Shown: positions 1-8,440 of the stretch, in pieces
Layout: each line of letters begins with the position of its first letter
Position numbering within the stretch: position 1 is the stretch's first letter
Assembly: GCF_003688415.1 (NCBI RefSeq)
Contig: NZ_REFJ01000001.1
Span: forward strand, 734,166 to 798,165
Reading direction: 5' to 3'
DNA length: 64,000 nucleotides
DNA from: Umboniibacter marinipuniceus
Lineage (GTDB): Bacteria > Pseudomonadota > Gammaproteobacteria > Pseudomonadales > DSM-25080
Program-made: the position numbers and the translations under genes
The notes under the pieces: generated by a model
What the model saw: only the letters and a program-made list of their open reading frames with translations
The model's database searches: none
What the model was told of the DNA's origin: nothing

Positions 1-626
1 CACCTGGCACCATGAAAGTGGGCGGCTTTAAAGAACCAAGCACCCAGCGCACTAAAGATATTGTTGAGCAAGACCTGGCCGATTTGAAAGCGGCTATTTT
101 GCAAGATGAAAAAATCATCGCTGCATCAGCCGGTGCGGTTGATCCTGAGGTGGTGAATAAGGTTCTGATCCCCAAGATCATTCAAACTAAATACCCTGAC
201 TTAACCGCCGAAGAGTTGGAAGAAGTGCGCCAGCATGTGGTGGTGGATTCAGCCGTTAGTGCTGGTGAGATTAAGGAAGAAGGCGATAAGAAATTCATCA
301 AGATGGCGGATAAATTCGTCAATATTGACGATTTGAATATCGACTTGATTGACAGCATCAACTCGTTCCAAAAAGCGTTTGAAATCTTATCTAAATCGGT
401 TACGACCAATGTACTGAAACTGATTCAGGAGTCCATTGAATCCACTCGTATTAAAATGGATTTTGAAGAGGTGAAAATTCTCTGGCCCAAGGTCAATGCC
501 TTTGTAAAAGAGAAAGGCCGCCAGCCTGATTTGAACGCGGCAGATTTGATTGAGCGCCGCCTCGCTGAGTGCATCATCTGGATTAAAGAGCAGAAGCGCC
601 AGAAGGCTCAAGAGGCAAATGCATAA
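1..626 (+). CDS. C-terminal part of a probable DEAD/DEAH-box helicase (5' end outside window)
   Basis: The frame is open from the first base, so the ATG at 12 is probably an internal Met. The visible 200 residues carry no helicase motif. They are charged and mostly helical, with a stretch around residues 95-150 of the kind seen at the C-terminus of type I/III restriction-like helicases encoded beside GIY-YIG proteins; that likeness is from memory and not searched. The stop codon overlaps the start of the next gene by one base (TAATG), so the two are translationally coupled and probably act together. The location inside an ssrA-integrated island favours a defence or restriction function, but this is inference. 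Confidence 0.5.
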   Translation, partial: PGTMKVGGFKEPSTQRTKDIVEQDLADLKAAILQDEKIIAASAGAVDPEVVNKVLIPKIIQTKYPDLTAEELEEVRQHVVVDSAVSAGEIKEEGDKKFIKMADKFVNIDDLNIDLIDSINSFQKAFEILSKSVTTNVLKLIQESIESTRIKMDFEEVKILWPKVNAFVKEKGRQPDLNAADLIERRLAECIIWIKEQKRQKAQEANA

Positions 627-1840
627 TGGATTTGGATGAGTTTCTTGAATTTGCCACTGCCAATGATGAGCTGGGACTACTAACCGTAAAGGCGAAAACC
701 TCCGCGCCTACAGCCGATGAGCACCTGTTAGCTAAATTCAATGAGATTAATGATTTTGTAACCGCTAAGGGCCGCGAGCCAGAGCCGGATATGGCCAATG
801 TACCTGAGTACATGCTGAATCAACGGCTAAATGCCATTCGTGATAATGCAGAGCAATGTGCTGCGTTAAGCGAATTTGATGCACATGGTCTTCTGCCTGC
901 TATAGCGCTAGAAGAGGTGGCTGAACCTGAAGCTGAATATGCGGTAGTGACCGAGCCTAAAGAAATAGAATCTTTAGATGATATTTTTTCTGATGATGCT
1001 TTAGGGTTGTTAGATGATGGTGCTGAAAGTATCTTTACGATGAAGCATGTCCCCCAGTCTATTGATATGCCTAGCAAGATTGCTAAGCGCAAGCGATGTA
1101 AAGATTTTGAGCAATACGAAGATCTATTTAAAGCTTGTCATGCCGATCTAAAATCGGGTGAACGTGAGCAACATAAGTTCACCGGCGAGCAACAAATTCA
1201 GCAGGGCCAGTTCTTCGTTCTACACGGTGTCATGTGTTATGTCGCTGATACGGAAGAGCGTGTTAAGAAGAATGGTAAGGTCAATGCCAAATTACACCTC
1301 ATCTTTGAAAACGGCACAGAATCTAATATGTTACTGCGGTCGTTAGCTACTGAACTGTATAAAGATGAAACGGGCAGGCGGGTAATGCCTAAATCAGAGA
1401 ATGCTTTGGATGGAATGTTAGGCATCAAAGAGGATGATCAGGCATCTGGCTACATCTATATTCTCCAATCTTTGAGTGTTAATCCTGAGATTAGCTCAAT
1501 CCAAAATCTATATAAAATTGGTTATGCCAATACCTCTGTTGAAAAGCGCATTGCTAATGCGGCCAAAGAACCAACCTACTTGATGGCCCCTGTACATCAT
1601 GTTTCGTCATATCAATGTTTCAATATGAATGCCCAGAAGTTCGAAAACCTTCTGCACACGTTTTTTGGTAAAGCTTGCTTAGATATTGAAGTTGCAGATT
1701 CGACTGGAAAGATGTGCAAGCCTAGAGAGTGGTTCATTGCTCCGCTGAAGGCTATTGAGATGGCTATTCTACTATTGACTAACGGCGAAATTGTTCATTA
1801 CAGGTATGACTTGGTATCTGAGCAAGTTGTTGAAAGGTGA
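626..1840 (+). CDS. GIY-YIG nuclease family protein (T5orf172-like)
   Basis: 404 aa. The C-terminal third has the T5orf172/GIY-YIG pattern: GYIYILQSL near residue 275, LYKIGYA near 295, an Arg near 308, and a Glu in KFENLLHTFF near 339 as the likely metal ligand. The N-terminal 120 residues have a short repeat-like helical segment, followed by an acidic linker (DDIFSDDALGLLDDGAE). The middle region (about 170-250) is a conserved-looking nucleic-acid-binding candidate. It overlaps the upstream helicase-like gene by one base, so both are one operon. Likely role: DNA cleavage partner of the helicase in a defence module. The nuclease assignment is by motif; substrate is unknown. Confidence 0.65.
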   Translation: MDLDEFLEFATANDELGLLTVKAKTSAPTADEHLLAKFNEINDFVTAKGREPEPDMANVPEYMLNQRLNAIRDNAEQCAALSEFDAHGLLPAIALEEVAEPEAEYAVVTEPKEIESLDDIFSDDALGLLDDGAESIFTMKHVPQSIDMPSKIAKRKRCKDFEQYEDLFKACHADLKSGEREQHKFTGEQQIQQGQFFVLHGVMCYVADTEERVKKNGKVNAKLHLIFENGTESNMLLRSLATELYKDETGRRVMPKSENALDGMLGIKEDDQASGYIYILQSLSVNPEISSIQNLYKIGYANTSVEKRIANAAKEPTYLMAPVHHVSSYQCFNMNAQKFENLLHTFFGKACLDIEVADSTGKMCKPREWFIAPLKAIEMAILLLTNGEIVHYRYDLVSEQVVER

Positions 1841-1988
1841 CGTCTTAGAGTGTATTGGCTCATTGGCACTGCACTCACACGATATTCCTAGCAATAATTG
1901 CTCCTCTATCGCTTCATATTTGACGCGAGTAGTTGGGAACGGACAGGCGGAGCTAAAGGACTCTCCTCGCCTATTAAAGTAGATTACA

Positions 1989-2315
1989 CTAGGGCCTACG
2001 CCACTCACCATCTTCCAAATCATCTTTCCACTGCCACCATACCCCTCTTTCTTTAAGAATCTTTTCTATATGGCGGTAATATCGGTAGCGATAGGACGGC
2101 TTATACTCGGAACAGTACTCGGATAAAAACCAGATATAGTGCTTTTTCTTAACACCGAACCTGACCGAGTCGATACCCCAGTGATCGAGGATAGCCTCGT
2201 GAATACGGTCGGCAGCAAGGAGTTTGGCATGGATCGCTGTTCTCGATCCTGTCGCTAACGCTCGTCGAGCGATGGATTTTTGTTTTTTGATAAAATGAGT
2301 AATAGCGCCGCTCAT
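1989..2315 (-). CDS. Small basic protein of unknown function, coupled to a tyrosine recombinase
   Basis: 108 aa, basic at the N-terminus and rich in Tyr, Trp and Arg (YKPSYRYRYYRHIEK). I do not recognise a family. Its ATG overlaps the stop of the recombinase gene by four bases, so it is translated from the same mRNA (AlpA-like protein, recombinase, this protein). No membrane segment or signal peptide is visible. By position it could be a DNA-binding accessory factor for the recombinase, which is inference. Confidence 0.6.
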   Translation of the reverse strand: MSGAITHFIKKQKSIARRALATGSRTAIHAKLLAADRIHEAILDHWGIDSVRFGVKKKHYIWFLSEYCSEYKPSYRYRYYRHIEKILKERGVWWQWKDDLEDGEWRRP

Positions 2316-3205
2316 CTTTTCTTCCCCCGTAGAGTGCCTAAGTAAGAATTGGTTATTTGCCAGCGCGAGTGGCCCATTTCCTCTGAAAGGGCTAGTCGAA
2401 TGGCGCGATCGTGCTCTTTGTTGTAGTTCTTGGGAACAGTGTCCGTGTTGATGGGTGCGAGGTGGCCAGCCGCGCGTTCAAACTTCGTAACTGCGAAGTA
2501 GGTACGTAAGTCGTGGATACAAGCAATCCCGTTTGATTTTAAGATGGGTTGTAGCTTCCGCTCACACAGCCGATAGAAATAGTCACTATTAGCATCCTCT
2601 CCTAATAAATTCCCCCGTTGGTTAGTCGCTAGAGGTAGGGCTTCTACTAGTACCTCCTCGATATCCTCAAGAGGTGTCACTAGGCGTTCGACTTCTCTAG
2701 ACCTTCCGCCTTTAGTTCCGTGAATAACATCGACCCTACCAATGGTTCGATATGAACGAAGCGACTCGCGGATTTCGAGTAAAATGGCTTCGCGTAGACG
2801 AAGCCCTAGAAGCGCACAAATCATCACTACACTGCCGAGACGCGGCGATAGCTCGCCGGCCTCAAAAGCGGCTTTCCTTATGTTCGCGAGATTGAAACGT
2901 AAAGGACGAACCCTTACCCTCACGCGTTTTCGTTCGGACGAGTCGGCTGGCGAAATAACGAGATCCTCTCGGCCTTTAAAGGCTAAAAAGCCGTTCGTGG
3001 ACGAAAGGACGTTATGCGCGTAGGCAGTCGAGTACCATGATAGTGAGCGCGAAAAGCGCTCAATATCTTCGCGTTCTATCTCCTCCAGGCTCAACTCTTC
3101 GGCGCTTAGAAAATCGACGAAGAGTTGGAGCCGAGTTTCGTCGGCTCGTAGCGTGGCGGCAGCCACAGGCAGCCGCCTGCGGCTCCCCAAAAACTCCTCA
3201 ATCAT
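2312..3205 (-). CDS. Tyrosine recombinase/integrase-domain protein
   Basis: 297 aa from the ATG at 3205. A longer frame to 3301 exists but would overlap the AlpA-like gene by about 100 bases, whereas the 3205 start gives an ATGATTGA start/stop overlap typical of coupling. The catalytic set of the family is present: Arg in GLRLRE (about 136-138), Lys in GTKGGR (165), HDLR (His231, Arg234), GHSRW (His279) and Tyr288 in NSYLG. The N-terminal part is a SAM-like core-binding domain. This is not the island's P4-type integrase, which lies 0.8 kb away, so the element carries two different recombinases. It may act on another site or be a captured element. Confidence 0.8.
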   Translation of the reverse strand: MIEEFLGSRRRLPVAAATLRADETRLQLFVDFLSAEELSLEEIEREDIERFSRSLSWYSTAYAHNVLSSTNGFLAFKGREDLVISPADSSERKRVRVRVRPLRFNLANIRKAAFEAGELSPRLGSVVMICALLGLRLREAILLEIRESLRSYRTIGRVDVIHGTKGGRSREVERLVTPLEDIEEVLVEALPLATNQRGNLLGEDANSDYFYRLCERKLQPILKSNGIACIHDLRTYFAVTKFERAAGHLAPINTDTVPKNYNKEHDRAIRLALSEEMGHSRWQITNSYLGTLRGKKR

Positions 3206-3398
3206 TCGCCGCCACCCAGGAAAGTAAATCCTCGTAGCGCCACATCGCGCAGGACTTGTAGGATCCGAACTTAAGCGGGGCCGGGAAAATTCCGCCGGCA
3301 ACCCATCTATCTAACGTCGAAGTAGAGATCGAGAGTAGCGCCGCCACATGCGGTTTACGGAGTAAAAGTAGATCTTTATTTTTGTTCATAAAAGTCAC
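3198..3398 (-). CDS. AlpA-family regulator / excisionase-like DNA-binding protein
   Basis: 66 aa, the usual size of AlpA/MerR-like helix-turn-helix proteins. The pattern LLRKPHVAALLSISTSTLDR followed by WVAGGIFPAP and a final WRYEDLLSW matches the AlpA family (phage and island excision regulators). A second in-frame ATG (MNKNK) lies three codons in. Its TGA overlaps the ATG of the recombinase, so it is first in a three-gene operon. The known family role is activation of integrase expression or directionality factor; here that is inferred. Confidence 0.8.
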   Translation of the reverse strand: MTFMNKNKDLLLLRKPHVAALLSISTSTLDRWVAGGIFPAPLKFGSYKSCAMWRYEDLLSWVAAND

Positions 3399-4010
3399 CC
3401 TAAAAATTGATTTTTTAATTGAAAGAGTTCCGTTAAGGCCCGAACGCGTCTTCGTAGGTTTAGCGAGAGGAAGATTTTCGCGAACGCGGAAAGTCGTAAC
3501 TAGCGCGTATTAGGTTGAGAAGGGGGGCTTGGTAAGATTAAGTCGATTCAAAAAGCTATCTCGACGCGAGACGCACGGAACTAAACATCTAGCGGGACTT
3601 TTCGAATTGGATTTTTCTTATGGGAAATCCCGAATCACTTCTATCGTCCGCCCAAGCGAAAAATCCAAAATGATGCGACTTCTAATAAAAAAAAGGACCT
3701 ATCTTAAAGTAACAGGCAGGGGTGCCCGTCGTAAGTAGTAATAAATTTTTATAACTACTTTTATTTAACAGCGTAGCTCGAATAAGCCGTCGCTGTTTGA
3801 AAGAATAAATCAAATCGGTGTTATAAGACCTATACAGGCACTATCTTCACGGACGTAATTTAAAGCTTTCTGGATTCGTACTAGTACTTTTAATACTAAA
3901 CGTAATAATCTTCGGCTATCCCGAAGCGGCTTTATTTAAAAAGCGATTAGATGCTGACTTCAGCTCGCTCAGCTACGAGTTTATGACCAGTCTGGCCAGT
4001 ATTAATATTT
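3399..4010. other. Gene-poor stretch inside the island
   Basis: About 610 bases between two minus-strand units. The left end should hold the promoter of the AlpA-like operon; the right end lies downstream of the P4-type integrase gene. A 69-codon plus-strand frame (3529-3738) is very basic and has no recognisable features, so I do not call it. Short repeated strings such as CGAACGCG (near 3439 and 3481) and CCGAAGCGGC-type hairpin segments near 3920 are visible, but nothing is diagnostic. Confidence 0.5.
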
Positions 4011-5204
4011 TTACTCCATGTGATTGACCCCGTCAAGGACTTTTTTGCCCCACGCGGCCATCATTGATCTTCGTTGTTCTAAGTAGTCACTTCGATTATA
4101 TGCCCGGCGTACTTCGTTCTCATCAGCGTGTGCTAATGCTGCCTCAATCCAATCTGCGTTGAAACCTGCTTCGTTCAAGTAGGTCGAGGCAATCGATCTA
4201 AAACCATGGCTGACGAGTCTATCGCCCCAGCCCGCCCGTCGCACTACGGCGTTAACGGTCTGGCTGTTGATATGCTCGCGAGGGTGTTTTACGCCAAAAA
4301 AGACATATTCTGAAGCCTTGTGACGTTCGACTCCATCTAATATATCCAATAAGTAACAGTTCAACGGTACTCTGTGCTCCCGCTTCATCTTCATCACTTC
4401 GGGTGGCAGAGTGAGTACCTTTCGGTCAAAATCAAACCATTCCCATTCAACGCAAGCCGCCTCGGCTGGTCGTAGCATTGTCGCCAGCTGAAAGTAGAGT
4501 AATTGCTTCACGCGCGGATGGCATTGAGTTTTATCAATATCTGCCAGGAAATCCGCCAGCGCTTCTGGCCGAATCGATCGCATAGCCGTCTTGGTTGGAG
4601 GCGGGAAAATCGCTGAAATCTCCGCGAGTCGGTTGTGTTCAATAACGCCGCTATTTACGGCATAGCGCATGATCTGATTGATGATTTGGATGACACGTTT
4701 AAGGGTTTCTAGCTTACCGTCGCGCTGAAGCTTCCTTAACGAATTAATTGCCAGGGGTGCGTTAATCTCCGTAATTTGAATATTGCCAAGCGCCGGAAAG
4801 ACATGCATTTCTAATCGTCGACGGATATCGACGAGGTGGTCGGCCGAAATACTATGTTGTTTAAAATCCATCCACTTAAGCGAGACATCTTTAAAGGTGT
4901 TAAGTGCTTCGAGCTCAGCAGCACGAGACTTTTTCGATTCAAGAACAACGTCAACGCCTTCGGCGACTCGCGCAAGAAAGTTACTAGCGGCCTGCCGGGC
5001 TTCGGCTAGACCAAGACTAGGAAAACCGCCTAGTCCGGCACTTGATCTCCTTCCATCCGGACGTTTGTATTCTAATACCCAGTTGCGCGCACCGCTTGGG
5101 ATGATGCGGAGGATTAATCCTCCGCCATCGCGTAACGTATAGGCCTTCGCCTTGGGCTTTGCTGTCGATACTTCTCGATGTGTTAGTTTGAATTTTTTCA
5201 TCAA
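4011..5204 (-). CDS. P4-type tyrosine integrase of the ssrA island
   Basis: 397 aa, normal length for the family. Residues 1-90 form the Arm-DNA-binding domain (DUF4102-like: YTLRDGGGL, RRSSAGLGGFPSLGLAEAR). The middle is the core-binding domain. The catalytic residues are Arg245 (MLRPAEA), Lys274, His333 and Arg336 (HGFR), His359 (LAHAD) and Tyr369 (AYNR). Integrases of this type recombine at the 3' ends of tRNA or tmRNA genes. The 5' end of this gene points to ssrA, whose 3' end is about 480 bases away. It should drive integration and excision of the element extending left out of the window. Start is MMKK with a GGGAG element upstream. Confidence 0.93.
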   Translation of the reverse strand: MMKKFKLTHREVSTAKPKAKAYTLRDGGGLILRIIPSGARNWVLEYKRPDGRRSSAGLGGFPSLGLAEARQAASNFLARVAEGVDVVLESKKSRAAELEALNTFKDVSLKWMDFKQHSISADHLVDIRRRLEMHVFPALGNIQITEINAPLAINSLRKLQRDGKLETLKRVIQIINQIMRYAVNSGVIEHNRLAEISAIFPPPTKTAMRSIRPEALADFLADIDKTQCHPRVKQLLYFQLATMLRPAEAACVEWEWFDFDRKVLTLPPEVMKMKREHRVPLNCYLLDILDGVERHKASEYVFFGVKHPREHINSQTVNAVVRRAGWGDRLVSHGFRSIASTYLNEAGFNADWIEAALAHADENEVRRAYNRSDYLEQRRSMMAAWGKKVLDGVNHME

Positions 5205-5685
5205 TAATATGCTCCCTGCTGGCTAGTAAATTCGAACACGTATGAGTACTTGTCAATACCCCAAAAAGCGGGTGAGTAGATAAAGTATGATTTGAGGAGA
5301 AATGAGGTGATTTGAGCAACCGACCGGTACGCCACGTAATAGAATATTTTTCGAATGTGTGTAAAAACGCCGTTGCTTAGTATTGGTAAGGCCTGTGGCG
5401 ATATGCTATCGGCTGATCTTGGTGGATATAACTTGGTTGAAAAGTGATCAGAGTCCCTCGGCGGCACATATTTACTGGCATAGCGAGAGTGGTGATTTGT
5501 GTAGGTTGTGTGTAACGCATGTGTGTATTTTGTGTGTAAAAAATAGCTGCGCTTAAATGAGCCAAGATGAGGAGATTTGAGCCAAGCTGACTTCGCAAAA
5601 TGCACTAGAGCCCAGTGGTATCGGTGTTTTTGAGGTTTGATTTGAGGAGATTTGAAGCGAGTTGACTCGCTTCGAAAGAAGAAAT
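5205..5685. other. Integrase upstream region / attachment-site flank with short direct repeats
   Basis: No credible gene; minus-strand frames here are low-quality. A 13-mer TGAGGAGATTTGA occurs exactly at 5568-5580 and 5643-5655, with variants at 5293-5305 and 5303-5315. GTGTGTAAAAA occurs at 5357-5367 and 5532-5542. Spaced short direct repeats between an integrase gene and its att site are what arm-type binding sites look like. The integrase promoter must also lie here. Confidence 0.5.
5568..5655. repeat. Direct repeats, candidate integrase arm-type sites
   Basis: Two exact copies of TGAGGAGATTTGA, 75 bases apart, sit just outside the 3' end of ssrA, with two degenerate copies further in (5293-5315). 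Position and spacing suit arm-type sites for the Arm-DNA-binding domain of the neighbouring integrase. This function is inferred. Confidence 0.4.
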
Positions 5686-6069
5686 TGGTGGAGCCGGGGG
5701 GAGTTGAACCCCCGTCCGCCAGTACGCCATTTTCGGCTCTACATGCTTAGTCTCCCTCAATTAAGTTAACCGCAAACAGCCCGAGGGACAGGACGTTATT
5801 GGCGATCTTGATAAAAGTTTAGTAACGCAGCCTCAAGCAAACCTTGTTACGATCCAGTTCTATATGACAGTCAGCAGCGCGATACTGGCACCTTGCTGAT
5901 GACCGATAGCGGGCGAACCGCTATTAAAGGTTTATGCAGCTAGTGCGTAACCTTCATAGTTAGAGTCGTTTGCAACTATAACAAATACAGCTTTGGATTA
6001 ACGTGATTGGCTGTCATCACGGCATGCACCAGAAAACTTTGTTACCGTCGTCGAATCCAAGTCGGCCCC
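5686..6069 (-). ncRNA. ssrA: tmRNA
   Basis: 384 nt including an encoded CCA end. The 5' end reads GGGGCCGACTTGGATTCGAC and the 3' end carries the T-arm GGGTTCAACTCCC and GGCTCCACCA, pairing with the 5' GGGGCC as the tRNA-like acceptor. The tag frame encodes ANDSNYEGYALAA followed by TAA (on the minus strand near 5938-5978). That is longer than the common ANDENYALAA but keeps the AND start and the ALAA degron. It works with SmpB to free stalled ribosomes and tag unfinished proteins. smpB is 5.3 kb away. The 3' end is the integration site of the island on the left. Confidence 0.96.
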
Positions 6070-6159
6070 AAATGTTCTCTTGAACCCGCGCAGTATAGCT
6101 AATTGCTGTGCTAGGTGGAAGCGTTTAAGTAGGTGGCTTCTACTCAGAGGGAGGTTTAA

Positions 6160-7161
6160 TTAAGCCCACCACTTTCGTATTAGCCGCCACACTACAAACA
6201 GAAACAAGAGGGGGATTAGTAGGGTTTGTAGAAGGAAGATCACTGTCAGATCAACCACGGAAACGGTAGTGGCTTGAAGGCTTTGATTCAAAGCATCCTC
6301 GTCACTCAAAAATGCCTCCAATTCCTGTGCTATTTGCTGCCAATTTCTATCGTGAGGATCTACTTCAGTACTAGGTGGCTCCCAGTTCCAATAGCCAATG
6401 GGATCTTCAGTAAAGGCCGGGCGAGTAGTGGCGGGATTTGGCAGCGTTGGGCTAGCGGGTGCAGGTGTTCCGTTGGCGTTCGTTGCCGGTGACGGAATAT
6501 CGTTAGGCTGAGTGGACTCCACCGGCTCAATACTGGCTGAGGGTTGTGGCTCGGGTACTTTGTAGGTGTTGCTGATGCTGGTGAGTACGGCCTGACTTTG
6601 AATTAGCTCGTCATGTGAGGCAGAGCGAAACTCAGAGAGTAACAGCCAATCGGTTGCTTCACTTAATAGTAGGGTGGTGGGTACTATAAATCGTAAGGCA
6701 AAGGCGAACACCAACAGCTTTCTGGAGAACTCAAAGTGATGCCTATATCGGGGCAGTAAACTAAAGGCCAATGCTATAGCCGCTAGGCTTAGTAATGCGT
6801 TGAAATATTTTCCTGAGGTGATTAGTAGCAATAGCTTCTGCATTCCAAGCGAAGCAAGTGCTAACAAACTCATCCAGGAGAAGCTTTCGATTAAGTCATT
6901 AAGGGGGTCTAGAAATTCACCTGGTTGAATAGCGAGCCCGGCAAATACACTCACGGATACGCTAATACTTTGCACCACTGAGATGGCACCGTTGATGAGC
7001 TTTGCGGTAGCAAAGATGCCAAAGGCGTCCAGCATGGTGATATTAATAAGCGCGTGAGCCGCATCCGTAAACCATGGGGTCCAGGCTACCACGAGGGCTG
7101 CTACAAGAAATACTAGCCAACTGGCAATCTGTTGTTTGCTGAGTACTTTCTTGGATTCCAT
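6160..7161 (-). CDS. Membrane protein of unknown function
   Basis: 333 aa. Predicted membrane segments near residues 13-30, 50-75, 95-115, 120-137, 147-165 and 307-328 bracket a Pro/Ala/Thr-rich linker (about 205-255) that is probably outside the membrane. The gene starts four bases after the stop of the acyltransferase-like gene, so the two are one transcript. I do not recognise a family. Function is probably linked to envelope glycan metabolism by context only. Confidence 0.7.
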   Translation of the reverse strand: MESKKVLSKQQIASWLVFLVAALVVAWTPWFTDAAHALINITMLDAFGIFATAKLINGAISVVQSISVSVSVFAGLAIQPGEFLDPLNDLIESFSWMSLLALASLGMQKLLLLITSGKYFNALLSLAAIALAFSLLPRYRHHFEFSRKLLVFAFALRFIVPTTLLLSEATDWLLLSEFRSASHDELIQSQAVLTSISNTYKVPEPQPSASIEPVESTQPNDIPSPATNANGTPAPASPTLPNPATTRPAFTEDPIGYWNWEPPSTEVDPHDRNWQQIAQELEAFLSDEDALNQSLQATTVSVVDLTVIFLLQTLLIPLLFLFVVWRLIRKWWA

Positions 7162-7165
7162 GGTT

Positions 7166-8344
7166 TTAGACCTTTAAGAAGATGCCGCGCTTATACATTG
7201 CATGTATTGGCAGATAACACACTACGAGAAATACCAATGCAAACGCCAGCGACCCTGGCTTATCACCGAATGCGGGTTGGAATAGGGTGCTGTAGAGCCA
7301 GCCTTGAAGTGAGGTGTCAGCTACTGGAATCATGATCAGTAATCGGCTGAGTAGTGCCGCCAAGACATAGATGGCAATGGCGTTGGTACCGCAGACTACC
7401 AGTGGCGCTGACCAACCGCGGACTTCAAGTTGATCCAGAATCAGCATAAAGGCGGCAGTAATCACCAAGCTCACCCCAGCGGTCACCAACACGAAACTCG
7501 GTGTCCAGAGGGTTTTGTTAATGGGGATTTGTTCGCTCAGAAAATCGCCTAGCACAAAGAGTACAATGCCTGACAGCGCTACCCAGAAAATACTGCTGGC
7601 CTCTTTGTTGATAAAGAATTTAGCGCATACGGCACCCAGCAGTGCGGTGCTGGTGGCACTTAAGGTGCTTAGTAGTCCTTCGGGGTCGTAGGCGAAGGGC
7701 ACAATGAGATCAAAGTACACATGCTCCCTGCCCAGGAAGAAGTCATCAATAAAGGCCGCGAAGCTATTGCCGTGGGCCAAAGTGCCCGCCATATCCACAC
7801 CCAACACGCTATAGGGTGCCAACATCATCATCGCCCAATAGGCGGCACACAGTGCAGCCGCGCTAACTAACCAGCTTAGCGGTTTACTGTTGAGCACAAT
7901 CACGGTGCAGAAAATATAAACAAGGGCAATCCGCTGCAATACGCCCATGATTCGGATCTCTTCAACCTGAGACTCCCACCAGTTGAAGCCCTCTTGGCCA
8001 AAGGGATAGTAGAACACGGCAATGAGCAGCCCTAAACCAAATAGTTTGAGCGCGCGCGAAGCAATACTGGCATAAAGCTTTAGGTCTGGCGTTTTGGTAT
8101 CTAAACCACTGGCTACTATGGACATGCCCATGATAAACAGGAAAGCCGGGAAGATCACGTCAGTGGGGGTCCAGCCATTCCAACTTGCGTGTAGCAAGGG
8201 CGCGTACACATGTCCCCAGTCCCCTGGGGTGTTGACCACAATCATGGCAACCACTGCCAGTCCACGGAGGACATCAAGGCTTAATAGGCGATTAGAAGCG
8301 TATCGTCCAAAAACGGACTGAGTATAGTGGCTAACGGGATTCAT
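7166..8344 (-). CDS. NagX/HGSNAT-like membrane acyltransferase (DUF5009-type)
   Basis: 392 aa with about ten membrane segments. The N-terminal signature LSLDVLRGLAVVAMIVVN followed by W-G-HVYAPLLHASWNGWTPTD and FPAFLFIMG is typical of heparan-alpha-glucosaminide N-acetyltransferase homologues (NagX) in bacteria. These are thought to transfer acetyl groups to amino sugars across the inner membrane; the bacterial substrate is not established. It is the first gene of a two-gene unit with the 333-aa membrane protein. Confidence 0.85.
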   Translation of the reverse strand: MNPVSHYTQSVFGRYASNRLLSLDVLRGLAVVAMIVVNTPGDWGHVYAPLLHASWNGWTPTDVIFPAFLFIMGMSIVASGLDTKTPDLKLYASIASRALKLFGLGLLIAVFYYPFGQEGFNWWESQVEEIRIMGVLQRIALVYIFCTVIVLNSKPLSWLVSAAALCAAYWAMMMLAPYSVLGVDMAGTLAHGNSFAAFIDDFFLGREHVYFDLIVPFAYDPEGLLSTLSATSTALLGAVCAKFFINKEASSIFWVALSGIVLFVLGDFLSEQIPINKTLWTPSFVLVTAGVSLVITAAFMLILDQLEVRGWSAPLVVCGTNAIAIYVLAALLSRLLIMIPVADTSLQGWLYSTLFQPAFGDKPGSLAFALVFLVVCYLPIHAMYKRGIFLKV

Positions 8345-8440
8345 ATTGAGCTCTCAAACTTTTCCTCTAGATTACCCCATGCCTAAGCACGGGTACAGCT
8401 TACCGGTGGGGTTTGAGGGAGCGTTTGAGAACTAGAGCCG

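Noticed and set aside
2742..3237. Plus-strand frames over the recombinase gene
   Set aside because: They oppose a frame with a full set of recombinase catalytic residues.
3529..3738. 69-codon plus-strand frame in the island gap
   Set aside because: Very basic composition, no family features and no clear ribosome binding site.
5017..5605. Minus-strand frames upstream of the integrase
   Set aside because: Composition unlike protein (Tyr/His/Ser runs) and they cover the direct repeats and likely promoter of the integrase.
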